DNA of 64,000 nucleotides, from positions 1 to 64,000 of the forward strand of contig SPJM01000341.1 in NCBI GenBank assembly GCA_006844585.1, in the 5' to 3' direction. Below the pieces are notes generated by a model. The model was given only the letters and a program-made list of their open reading frames with translations, searched no databases and had not been told where the DNA came from. Below, one piece after another: positions 52,542 through 62,884 of the stretch. This DNA is from Methylococcaceae bacterium. Its GTDB lineage: Bacteria; Pseudomonadota; Gammaproteobacteria; Methylococcales; Methylomonadaceae. The position numbers and the translations under genes were made by a program. Numbering within the stretch: position 1 is the first letter of the stretch; each line of letters begins with the position of its first letter.

Positions 52542-52559
52542 CCACTAGACCATAAAAAT

Positions 52560-52591
52560 ACAAGCCGGGAAGGACTCCTTCACCGGCTTGT
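52560..52591 (-). terminator. Terminator-like hairpin downstream of pstS
   Basis: Stem ACAAGCCGG/CCGGCTTGT with nested GAAGGA/TCCTTC; minus strand continues ATTTTTA. Confidence 0.75.
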
Positions 52592-52637
52592 AAATAAAAC
52601 AAATTTGATCCGTTTGGAGGGTGAATCAATTTGTTGT

Positions 52638-52655
52638 TATACAGCAAGCTGTATA
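52638..52655. repeat. Short perfect palindrome TATACAGC-aa-GCTGTATA
   Basis: 8-bp perfect stem between pstS and pstC. Confidence 0.7.
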
Positions 52656-52717
52656 AATATCAACTATCCATAGCTATCATCCTAATACCACATTCCTTTT
52701 CATCAATCCTTTAAATA

Positions 52718-53704
52718 TTATTGAATAGCGTTCAACACTTTCTCGACAACTTTAGCCGGTAAAGGAATATAACCATCCTTAATGACGACTTGTTGACCGA
52801 TTTGTGACAATACCATTTTAATAAACTCTTGCTCTAAAGGCGGCAAAGGCTTGTTTGGGGCTTTGTTGACATAGACATACAAAAAGCGCGATAAAGGATA
52901 TTTACCCGATACTGCATTCTCAGGAGTCGCTTCAATAAATTCCTGCCCGGCTTTCTTCGCTAAAGCAACTGCTTTAACGCCTGAGGTTTTGTAACCAATG
53001 CCTGAATAACCGATGCCGTTCATTGAAGAAGTCACTGATTGAACGACTGAAGCAGAACCTGGTTGTTCATTAACATTATTCTTGAAATCGCCTTTACACA
53101 AAGCTTTTTTCTTGAAATAACCGTAAGTGCCGGAAACTGAGTTACGACCGTATAATTGGATGGATTTTCCCGCCCATGCGCCAGTCAACCCCGCCTCTCC
53201 CCAATTAGATATATCAGCATCATAGCCGCATTTACGCGTGGAAGACATGATTGCGTCGACTTGAGGAATGGTCAAACCTTTGATTGGGTTTTCCTTGTTC
53301 ACATAAACGGCCAAGGCATCAATTGCGACAGGAATCGCGGTCGGCTTATAACCGTATTTTTTCTCAAAAGCATCGCGTTCTTTATCCTTCATTTTACGAC
53401 TCATCGGGCCGATATTTGAAGTCGCTTCAGTCAAAGCCGGAGGCGCAGTTGAAGAGCCGGCCGCCTGAATTTGAATATTAACGTTTGGATAAGTTCTTTT
53501 GAACTCTTCCGCCCACAAAGTCATTAAATTAGCCAAAGTATCCGAACCGACGCTGGATAAATTGCCTGAAATCCCACTGGCTTTTTGATAAGTCGGCACA
53601 CCTGAATCAACTTGTTGAACTGCATTCGCATGACCGCTTAGCAAGCTGGCTGATGCAAAGCTCAAAGCCGCTACCGCCGACTTAACAGGGAAAAACTTTT
53701 TCAT
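52718..53704 (-). CDS. pstS: Phosphate ABC transporter substrate-binding protein PstS
   Basis: [81 protein letters not shown]. Confidence 0.96.
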   Translation of the reverse strand: MKKFFPVKSAVAALSFASASLLSGHANAVQQVDSGVPTYQKASGISGNLSSVGSDTLANLMTLWAEEFKRTYPNVNIQIQAAGSSTAPPALTEATSNIGPMSRKMKDKERDAFEKKYGYKPTAIPVAIDALAVYVNKENPIKGLTIPQVDAIMSSTRKCGYDADISNWGEAGLTGAWAGKSIQLYGRNSVSGTYGYFKKKALCKGDFKNNVNEQPGSASVVQSVTSSMNGIGYSGIGYKTSGVKAVALAKKAGQEFIEATPENAVSGKYPLSRFLYVYVNKAPNKPLPPLEQEFIKMVLSQIGQQVVIKDGYIPLPAKVVEKVLNAIQ

Positions 53705-53760
53705 AAATATCTCTCTCGTTCCAAATAAGCAAATCGTTTATAAAAACAAAGAGAGATAAT

Positions 53761-53789
53761 ATGACAACTATATGACAGCTTTATGACAA
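53761..53789 (-). promoter_or_regulatory. Pho box: three half-sites at 11-bp spacing upstream of pstS
   Basis: Minus strand TTGTCATaaagCTGTCATatagTTGTCAT matches tandem PhoB half-sites; 57 bp upstream of the pstS ATG. Confidence 0.88.
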
Positions 53790-53796
53790 CAGCAAT

Positions 53797-55149
53797 TTAA
53801 TTCAAAACTAAAAAGAAAGCCTCGCCGCCTCTTTGAATATTAATCAACAATCCGCGGGTGCGATCAATAACCCTTTTCAATTCATCAACATTACGAATCC
53901 GATAACGATTAGCGGAAACGATAATATCGCCGGGTCGCAACCCTGAACGCCAAGCGTATGAATTGGCATCAATTTTTTCCAGCAACACCCCTTCCACTTG
54001 TCTTTTTTTAGTATTAGTTAAGATGGTCCCTTGCAAAGACCGGTGCAATTGATTTCCCGCCACTTCGACTCGGCGCGGCTTGCCAATCACCGCCTTGATA
54101 TTTTTTCGCTGATCGCCGCGAATAATTTCAATATCAACCCGGTCGCCAATTCCCAACAAACCGATAATATTGCGAATTTGATGACTGCTTTTCACCTTCT
54201 TGCCGTTCATGCCGATAATAATATCGCCCGGTTCTAAACCCGCTCGCGCCGCCGCTGAAGACTCTTCCACCCGGCTAATGGCAGCCCCGTGCTTACTTTT
54301 TAAATCAAACGCCTTGACCAATTCCGGCGTCAAATCCTGAGTGGTAATACCGAGCAGCCCGCGCCTAACTTCGCCATATTTCACCAATGAATCGACAATG
54401 GTCATCACCATATTTGAGGGTATTGCAAAACCGATACCGACATTACCGCCGCCCGGCGCCAGAATAGCGGTATTCATACCGATAAACTCACCGTTTAAAT
54501 TCACCAAAGCGCCGCCGGAATTCCCCGGATTAATTGAAGCGTCTGTTTGAATAAAATCTTCATAACCTTCAATACCTAAGCCGGTGCGCCCCAAAGCGCT
54601 GATAATGCCTGATGTCACGGTTTGACCTAACCCGAAAGGATTACCGATAGCGATTGCGAAATCGCCCACTTTCAACAAATCGGAGTCCGCGATTTTCAAC
54701 GCTGTCAGCTCATTTCCCGGAACCTGAATGACCGCCACATCCGCCTCATCATCAGTGCCTAATAATTTCGCTTGAAAATGTCGTCCGTCACTCAACGTCA
54801 CCATGATTTTATCTGCTTTATCAATGACATGATTATTAGTAACAATAATACCTTTTTTGGCATTGACAATAACGCCTGATCCTAAACTGTTCTTTTGCTG
54901 CCTCGGCATTCGCCCCGGCTGCTGAAAAAAGAATCTAAAAAACGGATCATTGAACATTGGGTTTTCACGCACCGCTTTGGTGGTGGAAATATTGACCACC
55001 GCCGGCATGCTGCGATCCAGCATAGGCGCTAACGAAGGCAGCTTTTGTCCATTAACCGATAAGGGTAGCGCGGCCAAAGATTTAACAGACACAAAGCACA
55101 ACAAAACTAACAAGAAAACAAAATTTCTATCTCTTTTTTTTACATTCAT
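53797..55149 (-). CDS. degP: Do/HtrA-family periplasmic serine endoprotease
   Basis: SLGSGVIVNAKKGIIVTNNHVIDKADKI, DEADVAVIQV, FIQTDASINPGNSGGALVNLNGEFIGMNTAI, two PDZ domains. Confidence 0.92.
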   Translation of the reverse strand: MNVKKRDRNFVFLLVLLCFVSVKSLAALPLSVNGQKLPSLAPMLDRSMPAVVNISTTKAVRENPMFNDPFFRFFFQQPGRMPRQQKNSLGSGVIVNAKKGIIVTNNHVIDKADKIMVTLSDGRHFQAKLLGTDDEADVAVIQVPGNELTALKIADSDLLKVGDFAIAIGNPFGLGQTVTSGIISALGRTGLGIEGYEDFIQTDASINPGNSGGALVNLNGEFIGMNTAILAPGGGNVGIGFAIPSNMVMTIVDSLVKYGEVRRGLLGITTQDLTPELVKAFDLKSKHGAAISRVEESSAAARAGLEPGDIIIGMNGKKVKSSHQIRNIIGLLGIGDRVDIEIIRGDQRKNIKAVIGKPRRVEVAGNQLHRSLQGTILTNTKKRQVEGVLLEKIDANSYAWRSGLRPGDIIVSANRYRIRNVDELKRVIDRTRGLLINIQRGGEAFFLVLN

Positions 55150-55170
55150 TACTGTTCACTCCATTTGTTC

Positions 55171-55193
55171 AGGACTGAGAATGAAATAAAACC
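55171..55193 (+). repeat. 23-bp direct repeat, left copy (AGGACTGAGAATGAAATAAAACC)
   Basis: Identical to 56667-56689, flanking the cNMP/rhodanese gene. Confidence 0.9.
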
Positions 55194-55345
55194 TCGATAA
55201 CCATGTTCGCGAATTATTCAGAGAACCCCGCAAACAAAAAAGATTGTCATCAAGATTATTTTCAATGTATATAATAGCAGAGTCGCACACTCCAATATAA
55301 CCTGAACGCCTAATCGGGATCGATAGACTGAATATACTAAGCAAC

Positions 55346-56668
55346 ATGCCTATAGACACAGACTCGGAAGATGGACGCATCATCAGACAGTTTTTTCCCA
55401 TCTCCCGCCTACCTTTGAATAGTTTTGCCTCACTTTGCAAAAATATTAATATCGAAACCGCCAAAGCAGGTTCTTATCTATTCAAATGCGGCGAAGAGCT
55501 AGCGGATTTAATCTATCTGATTGAAGGCACAGTTAATCTACAAACCGAAGAATTCCAAGTAGAACCGATAAAATCCGGGACCAATGCCGCATTTTTTGCA
55601 CTAGCTCACCATAATCCTCGAAAAATTGACGCTTATACTGAAACTGATATACGTTTTTTAAGACTAAATGCTGATATGATTAAGTCTTTACAAGAGCAAC
55701 AAAATGATAACTCCCCGCCTATGAAAGTCGATGATGTAGATGACAATAATGACTGGATGACGACATTCTTAAAGTCGCCGATATTCAGGGCGCTGCCGCC
55801 GGCTAACCTGCAACGCATTTTAATGGAGCTGGAAGCGGTCGATTATGAAAAAGGCGATAAAATCATCACTCAAGGCGATCAAGGCGATTATTTTTATTTA
55901 ATCAAATCCGGCAAATGTTTAGTCAACCGTAAAGCGACCGCCAGCGCCAGACCGATTAAATTGGGCGAATTAAACCCTTTGGAAACCTTTGGGGAAGATG
56001 CATTGTTATCCGGCGAACCTAGAAACGTTTCTGTTTCCGCGATCACTGACTGCTCATTATTAAGACTCAACAAAGAAAGCTTTATCGCTTTAGTCAAAAA
56101 CCCTTCTCTGAAATTTGTCAGTTTCGAACAGTTGGTGGAACAAACAGCAAAAGGCGCGGCTATCATGGATATTCGGTCGCCTGACGAATTTCAAGAGAAG
56201 CATTTGCCGGGCAGCGTCAATATCCCCTTTTTCTCATTGCGCATGCATTTAAAAACCCTGGATAAAAATCGCACGGTAATTGTGGTGTGTCATAAAGGCA
56301 ATTTGGGAGAAGCGGCGGCATTTTTATTACTACGGAATAAAGTTAACGCATTCGTACTTTCCGGCGGCATTGACAAGGCGCCCGCTGATAAATTAACCAC
56401 GGGCACGCCAAACTTCACAGAGACAAAACCAGAAGCGCCTCACTCACAACCCGCACACTTTGAGATCGATGATCAACAACCCTTATCTGAGCCGCAATTA
56501 TCGGAAGTAGAAAAACTGCAACAAACCGTCCGCAGTCTTGAAGACAAGTGTATTAAACTGACCCTGGAAAAAGAAGAAATCGGCAAGAAATATATGCTTT
56601 TATTGAAAAAAAGCGAACAGCTCAAAACCATCCTTAATGATTTAAGAAAAAACAATCCTGAAACTTAG
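55346..56668 (+). CDS. Cyclic-nucleotide-binding-like (x2) + rhodanese domain protein with C-terminal coiled coil
   Basis: Second cNMP domain GDKIITQGDQGDYFYLIKSGKCLV...LNPLETFGEDALLSGEPRNVSVSAI; rhodanese IMDIRSPDEFQEKHLPGSVNIPFFSL...VIVVCHKGNLGEAAAFLL. Confidence 0.85.
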   Translation: MPIDTDSEDGRIIRQFFPISRLPLNSFASLCKNINIETAKAGSYLFKCGEELADLIYLIEGTVNLQTEEFQVEPIKSGTNAAFFALAHHNPRKIDAYTETDIRFLRLNADMIKSLQEQQNDNSPPMKVDDVDDNNDWMTTFLKSPIFRALPPANLQRILMELEAVDYEKGDKIITQGDQGDYFYLIKSGKCLVNRKATASARPIKLGELNPLETFGEDALLSGEPRNVSVSAITDCSLLRLNKESFIALVKNPSLKFVSFEQLVEQTAKGAAIMDIRSPDEFQEKHLPGSVNIPFFSLRMHLKTLDKNRTVIVVCHKGNLGEAAAFLLLRNKVNAFVLSGGIDKAPADKLTTGTPNFTETKPEAPHSQPAHFEIDDQQPLSEPQLSEVEKLQQTVRSLEDKCIKLTLEKEEIGKKYMLLLKKSEQLKTILNDLRKNNPET

Positions 56669-56698
56669 GACTGAGAATGAAATAAAACCCTCAGTCCT
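56667..56698 (+). repeat. AGGACTGA...TCAGTCCT palindrome carrying the 23-bp direct repeat, right copy
   Basis: AGGACTGAGAATGAAATAAAACCCTCAGTCCT, 8-bp terminal inverted repeat. Confidence 0.9.
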
Positions 56699-56743
56699 TA
56701 GTTACCCAATTTCTTTCATTAACCAGCTAAAGGCAGTCAACGA

Positions 56744-56899
56744 TTATTTAATTTTAGCCTCTTTATAAAGCACGTGTTTACGTACTACAGGATCATACTT
56801 CTTAACTTCCATCTTCTCAGGCATGGTTCTTTTATTTTTAGTCGTCGTGTAAAAATGGCCGGTGCCTTCACTTGAAACTAACTTAATTTTATCGCGCAT
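56744..56899 (-). CDS. rpmG: 50S ribosomal protein L33
   Basis: Not in the ORF track (51 aa). Minus translation [51 protein letters not shown]. Confidence 0.96.
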   Translation of the reverse strand: MRDKIKLVSSEGTGHFYTTTKNKRTMPEKMEVKKYDPVVRKHVLYKEAKIK

Positions 56900-56912
56900 T
56901 TTCTATAACTCC

Positions 56913-57149
56913 TTAAACCTTTTCACCACGGCTACGAATATCTGCTAAAACCGCATCGATACCTTTTTTATCTATCACTCTCATACCTTTCGCGGACACT
57001 CTTAAACGCACCCAACGGTTTTCGCTTTCCACCCAAAAACGATGCTGATGTAAATTTGGGTTAAACCTTCTTCTGGTTTTGTTATGAGCGTGAGACACGT
57101 TATTACCGGTAACAGGACGTTTACCTGTTACTTGACATATTTTGGACAT
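56913..57149 (-). CDS. rpmB: 50S ribosomal protein L28
   Basis: [65 protein letters not shown]. Confidence 0.98.
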   Translation of the reverse strand: MSKICQVTGKRPVTGNNVSHAHNKTRRRFNPNLHQHRFWVESENRWVRLRVSAKGMRVIDKKGIDAVLADIRSRGEKV

Positions 57150-57334
57150 GATTACCTCTGTTAAAGGACCTATTTTTAAAAGTTAGCCGCTCTTTATATC
57201 ATTATTTCATTCATCAGTAAAGCTTTTATCCCTTTGCCCGGATATTAAAAAGGTCGTCGCCCACAGCACAATCAGTATAATATGCACCCTTAATTAGTCT
57301 ACAGTTAGATAAAAGATACACACAGGAAAACATC

Positions 57335-58294
57335 ATGACAATCAAATTCGGCATGATCATGGATCCGATCGATCAAATCAACATCAACAAAGACACCAGC
57401 TTCGCTATGTTGCTTGAAGCCCAATCGCGACAATGGGAGCTGCATTATATGGAGTTGAATGATTTATGCCTGAAAGACGGCTTCGGTCAGGCAAGAACTC
57501 GCCGCCTGAATGTATGCCGCGACCCCGAACAATGGTTCCGTTTCGGCGCTGAACATCACCTGGCTTTGTCCGAATTAGACGTCATCATCATGCGCAAAGA
57601 TCCGCCTTTCGACCTGGAATATATTTACGCCACTTATATACTGGAACAGGCTGAACGGGAAGGCGTGCTGATTATCAACAAACCGCAATCATTACGAGAT
57701 GCTAACGAAAAAATGTTCACCGCTTGGTTTCCGCAATGCTGCGCAACAACCCTGGTAGCTCGCGATGCCGACAAAATTCGTGATTTTTTACAAGAAAACC
57801 AAGAAATCATCTTAAAACCGCTAGACGGCATGGGCGGATCATCTATTTTTCATGTCCGGGAAAACGATCCGAATCTCAGCGTCATTCTGGAAACCATAAC
57901 CGCCCACGAATCTCGATTTATCATGGCTCAACGCTATTTACCGGAAATCAAAAACGGCGACAAGCGGATTTTAATCATCAACGGACAAGCCGTACCTTAT
58001 GCGCTGGCGCGCATTCCGGCCGATGGCGAAACCCGCGGCAACCTGGCCGCCGGCGGTCGTGCGGAAGGCCGAGAACTAGCGGACAGAGATCGCTGGATAG
58101 CCGAACAGGTTGGGCCTATATTGAAACAAAAAGGCCTCATTTTTGTCGGTATTGATGTAATCGGCGACCATCTTACCGAAATTAATGTCACCAGCCCCAC
58201 TTGCGTACAGGAACTGGACAAACTATATGAGCTCAACATCAGCGCATTACTAATGGATTATATTGAAACCACCATTAATCACAAAAACGCATGA
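57335..58294 (+). CDS. gshB: Glutathione synthetase
   Basis: FGMIMDPIDQININKDTSFAMLLEAQ, MRKDPPFDLEYIYATYILEQAE, NVTSPTCVQELDKL. Confidence 0.97.
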   Translation: MTIKFGMIMDPIDQININKDTSFAMLLEAQSRQWELHYMELNDLCLKDGFGQARTRRLNVCRDPEQWFRFGAEHHLALSELDVIIMRKDPPFDLEYIYATYILEQAEREGVLIINKPQSLRDANEKMFTAWFPQCCATTLVARDADKIRDFLQENQEIILKPLDGMGGSSIFHVRENDPNLSVILETITAHESRFIMAQRYLPEIKNGDKRILIINGQAVPYALARIPADGETRGNLAAGGRAEGRELADRDRWIAEQVGPILKQKGLIFVGIDVIGDHLTEINVTSPTCVQELDKLYELNISALLMDYIETTINHKNA

Positions 58295-59148
58295 ACCCTT
58301 TAAAGCACTCTTCATCGCCCATTTCACACGGCGACGCCTTGTTCATCGCCCTGTTCATCGCTACTATCATACACGCCATTGTTTTGATGAATTTAAATTT
58401 CTCGATTTCCAAACCGGAGAAAATACACAAATCACTCAATATCACCATCGCTTCCACACCGGCAAAAAAAGCGCCGGAAAAAGCGCGCTTTCTAGCGCAG
58501 GAAAACCAAGTCGGCGCGGCCAAAAAAACAAATAAACCACAAGCAAAAAAAAGAATTCTTGCTCAAAACGGGGAAGCTTTCAAACATAAACCCGCCCCTG
58601 AAAAACAATCGCCTCAAACATCAAGCGCACAAAAAATCATTACCCGCCAACCAGCGCCTGAAAAAAAATTAAGCAGCGAACAAATCAGACAGTCGCCCGC
58701 ACCCAAGCCGCGTTTAAATAAAGAAACCCTCAAAATGCAAATCGCCCAACTCGGCGAGCGCGTACGTCACCGACAACTCAGCGCCGAACATACTAAAATA
58801 AAGTTTGTAAACCAAATAAGCGCCCATAAATACATTGCCTCTCAATATATTAAGGACTGGGAAAATAAAGTTGAGCGCACCGGCAATATGAACTATCCTG
58901 AAATCGCCCGAAAAAAAGGTTTTCACGGCATCTTGACAATGGATGTAGGAATCAAAGAAGATGGATCTATTTATGATATTCGAATCGCCAAGTCATCCGG
59001 CATCAAAACATTGGATCAGGCGGCCATCAAAATTGTCAGACAAAGCGCGCCTTTTGCCGCCCTACCGGCGGAACTCGCAGAACAAGTCGATGTCCTGGTT
59101 ATAACCAGAGTATGGAAATTTTCTGATGAATCAATGACTACGCGGTGA
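58291..59148 (+). CDS. TonB family protein
   Basis: N-terminal TM, Pro/Lys-rich linker, C-terminal MNYPEIARKKGFHGILTMDVGIKEDGSIYDIRIAKSSGIKTLDQAAIKIVRQSAPF. Confidence 0.88.
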   Translation: MNPLKHSSSPISHGDALFIALFIATIIHAIVLMNLNFSISKPEKIHKSLNITIASTPAKKAPEKARFLAQENQVGAAKKTNKPQAKKRILAQNGEAFKHKPAPEKQSPQTSSAQKIITRQPAPEKKLSSEQIRQSPAPKPRLNKETLKMQIAQLGERVRHRQLSAEHTKIKFVNQISAHKYIASQYIKDWENKVERTGNMNYPEIARKKGFHGILTMDVGIKEDGSIYDIRIAKSSGIKTLDQAAIKIVRQSAPFAALPAELAEQVDVLVITRVWKFSDESMTTR

Positions 59149-59717
59149 CCATTATGACGACACACTATCTAAACAACCAGTTTTTGATCGCCATGCCGAC
59201 ACTGCATGACCCCAGCTTCGCGCATACCGTGACTTATTTATGCCAACACAATAATGAAGGCGCGCTAGGCATTGTTATCAACAGACCTTCCGGACTCAAA
59301 CTCGGTGAAATCTTCTCCCAAATGGGCGTCAAAGCGAACTCCCAGGACATTGCCGACATCACCGTTTTTTCCGGCGGCCCGGTTCAACAAGATCGCGGCT
59401 TCGTTATACACAACGCCATGAAAAAGAGCTGGGATTCATCAATATCGATTTCCGAACACACCAGTCTGACCAGCTCCCGCGACATTATCGAAGCCATTGC
59501 CGAAGGCCAAGGCCCCAACCAATTCTTAATCGCCTTAGGATACGCGGGCTGGGGCGAACACCAACTGGAAAAAGAAATTATCGAAAACGCTTGGCTAAAC
59601 ACTCCTTACGGCGAAAAAATTCTCTATAACACTCCGATTAGTCAACGCTGGAATGCAGCCGCCAATCAAATAGGCATTGATATTAATCAATTAACCGCAC
59701 CGGCAGGACATGCCTGA
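59145..59717 (+). CDS. yqgE: YqgE/AlgH family protein (UPF0301)
   Basis: YLNNQFLIAMPTLHDPSFAHTVTYLCQHNNEGALGIVINRPSGLKLGEI. Confidence 0.95.
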   Translation: MTIMTTHYLNNQFLIAMPTLHDPSFAHTVTYLCQHNNEGALGIVINRPSGLKLGEIFSQMGVKANSQDIADITVFSGGPVQQDRGFVIHNAMKKSWDSSISISEHTSLTSSRDIIEAIAEGQGPNQFLIALGYAGWGEHQLEKEIIENAWLNTPYGEKILYNTPISQRWNAAANQIGIDINQLTAPAGHA

Positions 59718-60135
59718 ACCCGATACTTATTTAGGCTTTGATTTCGGCAACAAAAAAATCGGCGTTGCCGTCGGTCAATTAAGCATAGGCATCGCCAATC
59801 CTTTAAAAACCATCCCCTCAATTCAACAAAAACCAAATTGGGAAGCAATCAACGCTATAATTGAAGAATGGCGACCGGACGGATTAGTAGTAGGCTTATC
59901 GAAACAACAAGACGGTAGCGATAATGTCATTACTCCACGCATGCGGAAGTTTTGCCGACAATTAGAAGGACGTTATAAACTTCCGGTGCATCAAATCGAC
60001 GAAACGCTATCAACCTTCGAAGCCAAACAACTTCTTTTTGACGATATTAAAGTAAGCGCAACTAAATTATGGAAAGTACAGGATCAACTGGCCGCCCAGC
60101 TCATATTACAAAGCTGGCTGAACAACCCAATATAA
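59710..60135 (+). CDS. ruvX: Holliday junction resolvase-like RuvX/YqgF
   Basis: YLGFDFGNKKIGVAVGQ, WRPDGLVVGLSKQQDGSDN, VHQIDETLSTFEA. Confidence 0.94.
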   Translation: MPEPDTYLGFDFGNKKIGVAVGQLSIGIANPLKTIPSIQQKPNWEAINAIIEEWRPDGLVVGLSKQQDGSDNVITPRMRKFCRQLEGRYKLPVHQIDETLSTFEAKQLLFDDIKVSATKLWKVQDQLAAQLILQSWLNNPI

Positions 60136-60641
60136 GCTCCGTCTCAAACTTGGATATCCCTGAATTACTGGATAATCTTGAGTCATCATTAACCCGCCTG
60201 ATTCAGGAAAGAAACTTTTCCAACCCAGTCGCCATCGGCATTCATACCGGCGGCGTCTGGATTGCCCAAGAAATGTGCAAACGCTTGAAAATCACAGAAC
60301 CCTTGGGCGTGCTGGATATCGCCTTTTATCGAGATGATTTCTCACAAATCGGCATCCAACCCACCATTAGACCCAGTCAACTTCCTGTTCATTTAGAAGG
60401 TCGCGACATCATTTTAATTGATGACGTTTTCTTCTCAGGCCGCACTGCTAGAGCAGCCTTAAATGAAATTTTCGATTACGGCAGACCCAATCAAGTGTTA
60501 TTAGCGGTTTTGATTGAGCGCAACGGTCGCCAAATCCCATTAAGGCCAGACTGCCGAGGCCTCGAAATCAATCTGCCTCTCAATCAACGCATTAAACTAA
60601 CCGGTCCCACGCCATTAGCGATTGAAACACAAATCACCTAA
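60069..60641 (+). CDS. pyrR: Bifunctional pyr regulator / uracil phosphoribosyltransferase PyrR
   Basis: AIGIHTGGVWIAQEM, PRPP motif IILIDDVFFSGRTARAALNEIFDYGRP. True start probably downstream of 60069. Confidence 0.92.
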   Translation: MESTGSTGRPAHITKLAEQPNISSVSNLDIPELLDNLESSLTRLIQERNFSNPVAIGIHTGGVWIAQEMCKRLKITEPLGVLDIAFYRDDFSQIGIQPTIRPSQLPVHLEGRDIILIDDVFFSGRTARAALNEIFDYGRPNQVLLAVLIERNGRQIPLRPDCRGLEINLPLNQRIKLTGPTPLAIETQIT

Positions 60642-60647
60642 ACCTCC

Positions 60648-61613
60648 ATGAAGCAAAATCTGCAACTTTCCGATGACGGCAAACTAAAACACTTCCTCAG
60701 CATTGAGGGCTTAAGTCGAGATTTATTACTCAAAATCCTGGATACCGCTGAATCGTTTGCCGGCATGACCGAACAAAGCGTCAAAAAAGTGCCGTTGCTG
60801 CGCGGCAAAACCATCGTTAATTTATTTTTTGAAAACAGCACCCGCACTCGCACCACATTTGAACTAGCCGCAACACGCTTATCCGCCGATGTACTCAATA
60901 TCAACATCGCCACCTCCGCCACCTCAAAAGGCGAAAGCCTGCTGGATACCATCCGCAATCTGGAAGCCATGCACGTAGATATGTTTGTAGTTAGGCACGC
61001 AATCAGCGGCGCCGCTCAATTTATCGCCGAAAACAGCGCGTCGCATATCAGCGTCATAAACGCCGGCGACGGCCAACATGCCCACCCGACTCAAGCCATG
61101 CTGGACATGTACACGATTAAACAACACAAAACCGATTTCAGTCAGCTGAAAGTCGCCATTATCGGCGATATTCTGCATTCCCGCGTAGCTCGCTCGCAAA
61201 TTTTGGCGCTGAATACCTTACAAGCGGAAGAAGTTCGCGTCATCGCCCCAAAAACCTTGCTGCCGGCGCAAGTCGAATGCCTGGGCGCCGAGCCTTATCT
61301 TAATATGAAGCAAGGCCTTAAAGACATTGATGTCATTATTATGCTACGCCTGCAAAAAGAACGCATGAAATCCGCCTTGCTGCCCAGCGAAAATGAATAC
61401 TACAAATGTTTCGGACTGACCCCGGAAAAACTCGCCATCGCCAAAGCGGACGCCATTGTCATGCACCCCGGCCCGATCAATCGAGGCGTAGAAATCGACT
61501 CCAGCATCGCAGACAGCCACCGTTCGGTTATTCTACAGCAGGTGAGTAACGGCATCGCCGTCCGCATGGCGATCATGTCTATGGCCATGCAAAATATGGA
61601 AGCAAAAGCATGA
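60648..61613 (+). CDS. pyrB: Aspartate carbamoyltransferase catalytic subunit
   Basis: [59 protein letters not shown]. Confidence 0.97.
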   Translation: MKQNLQLSDDGKLKHFLSIEGLSRDLLLKILDTAESFAGMTEQSVKKVPLLRGKTIVNLFFENSTRTRTTFELAATRLSADVLNINIATSATSKGESLLDTIRNLEAMHVDMFVVRHAISGAAQFIAENSASHISVINAGDGQHAHPTQAMLDMYTIKQHKTDFSQLKVAIIGDILHSRVARSQILALNTLQAEEVRVIAPKTLLPAQVECLGAEPYLNMKQGLKDIDVIIMLRLQKERMKSALLPSENEYYKCFGLTPEKLAIAKADAIVMHPGPINRGVEIDSSIADSHRSVILQQVSNGIAVRMAIMSMAMQNMEAKA

Positions 61614-62884
61614 ACAAAATTGTAATTGAAAACGGTAGACTCATAGACCCTGCTAATAAACTGGATCAAACCGGTCCGCTCTACATTGCCGAGGGGAAAA
61701 TTGTCGCCAGCGGCCACAGTATCGACAATTTCCAAGCCGACCAAACGATAGACGCCGAAAACCTGATTGTTTGCCCGGGGTTTGTCGACATGAGCGTACG
61801 CTTACGCGAACCGGGCCACACTCGCAAAGGCTCCATCCAATCTGAAACTCAAGCCGCCGCCAAAGCCGGCGTTACTTCCCTTTGCCTACCGCCGGACACC
61901 CGGCCGATTATCGACACTCCCGCCGTTGTTGAATATATCAAAGACAAATCGGAAAACGCCCGCTACCCTAATGTCTTTCCCATCGGCGCCTTAACGCGCC
62001 AACTGGAGGGCAAAGAGCTTAGTTCAATGTATGCGCTACGACAAGCCGGATGCGTCACGGTCAGCAATGCATCGTTACCGGTCGCCAACCTGCAAGTCTT
62101 GCGCCGCGCCATGGAATACGCCGACACTCACCGATTGTTGGTCATGCATCATCCTCAGGACCACGCCCTAAGCCGCAACGGCTGCGCTCATGAAGGCGCG
62201 AACGCCAGCCGCTACGGACTTCCGGGCATACCGGCCGCCGCCGAAACAATTGCCGTTGCGCAATGCCTGGAATTAGCCGAACTCACCGGCTGCCGAGTGC
62301 ATTTCAGTCAAATCAGCTGTAAAAGCTCGGTAATGATGATTCAGCAAGCCAAAAAGAAAGGACTGACCGTTAGCGCTGATACAACCGCTCACCAACTTCA
62401 TTTAACAGAAGACAACATCACCCCGTTTGACAGCGCCTTTCATGTATCGCCCCCGTTACGCAGCAAAACAGATAAAATGATGCTGCGAGAAGGCTTAGCG
62501 AATCAAACCATTAACGCTATATGCTCCGATCACCAACCTCACGACATTGACGCCAAACTTGGCGCGTTCCCCGAAACCGAACCCGGCATGGCGGCGCTGG
62601 AAACCTTATTACCGCTCACTTTACAACTGGTGAGAGAAAACGCCGTTACCCTAACCCAAGCCATCGCCGCACTAAGCTGCAACCCGGCGAAAATCTTGGG
62701 GATCAACAAAGGAACGCTGACGCCCGGATTTGACGCCGACATATGCATCTTTGACCCAAACCAAAGCTGGATCATCAATCAAGACAACTGGCTCAGCGCC
62801 GGCAAAAACACGCCTTATTGGGGACAAGAAATGCAAGGTCAGGCGGTCTATACCTTGCAAAACGGCAAACTAATTCACACATGA
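61610..62884 (+). CDS. pyrC': Dihydroorotase-like protein, probably non-catalytic PyrC'
   Basis: Dihydroorotase fold ([49 protein letters not shown]) but the metal-binding HxH is S-V-R; overlaps pyrB by 4 bp. Confidence 0.92.
   Translation: MNKIVIENGRLIDPANKLDQTGPLYIAEGKIVASGHSIDNFQADQTIDAENLIVCPGFVDMSVRLREPGHTRKGSIQSETQAAAKAGVTSLCLPPDTRPIIDTPAVVEYIKDKSENARYPNVFPIGALTRQLEGKELSSMYALRQAGCVTVSNASLPVANLQVLRRAMEYADTHRLLVMHHPQDHALSRNGCAHEGANASRYGLPGIPAAAETIAVAQCLELAELTGCRVHFSQISCKSSVMMIQQAKKKGLTVSADTTAHQLHLTEDNITPFDSAFHVSPPLRSKTDKMMLREGLANQTINAICSDHQPHDIDAKLGAFPETEPGMAALETLLPLTLQLVRENAVTLTQAIAALSCNPAKILGINKGTLTPGFDADICIFDPNQSWIINQDNWLSAGKNTPYWGQEMQGQAVYTLQNGKLIHT

Noticed and set aside
52286-52647. 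ORFs on both strands between pstS and pstC
   Set aside because: Both are translations of the palindromic MITE copy 3; no independent coding evidence.
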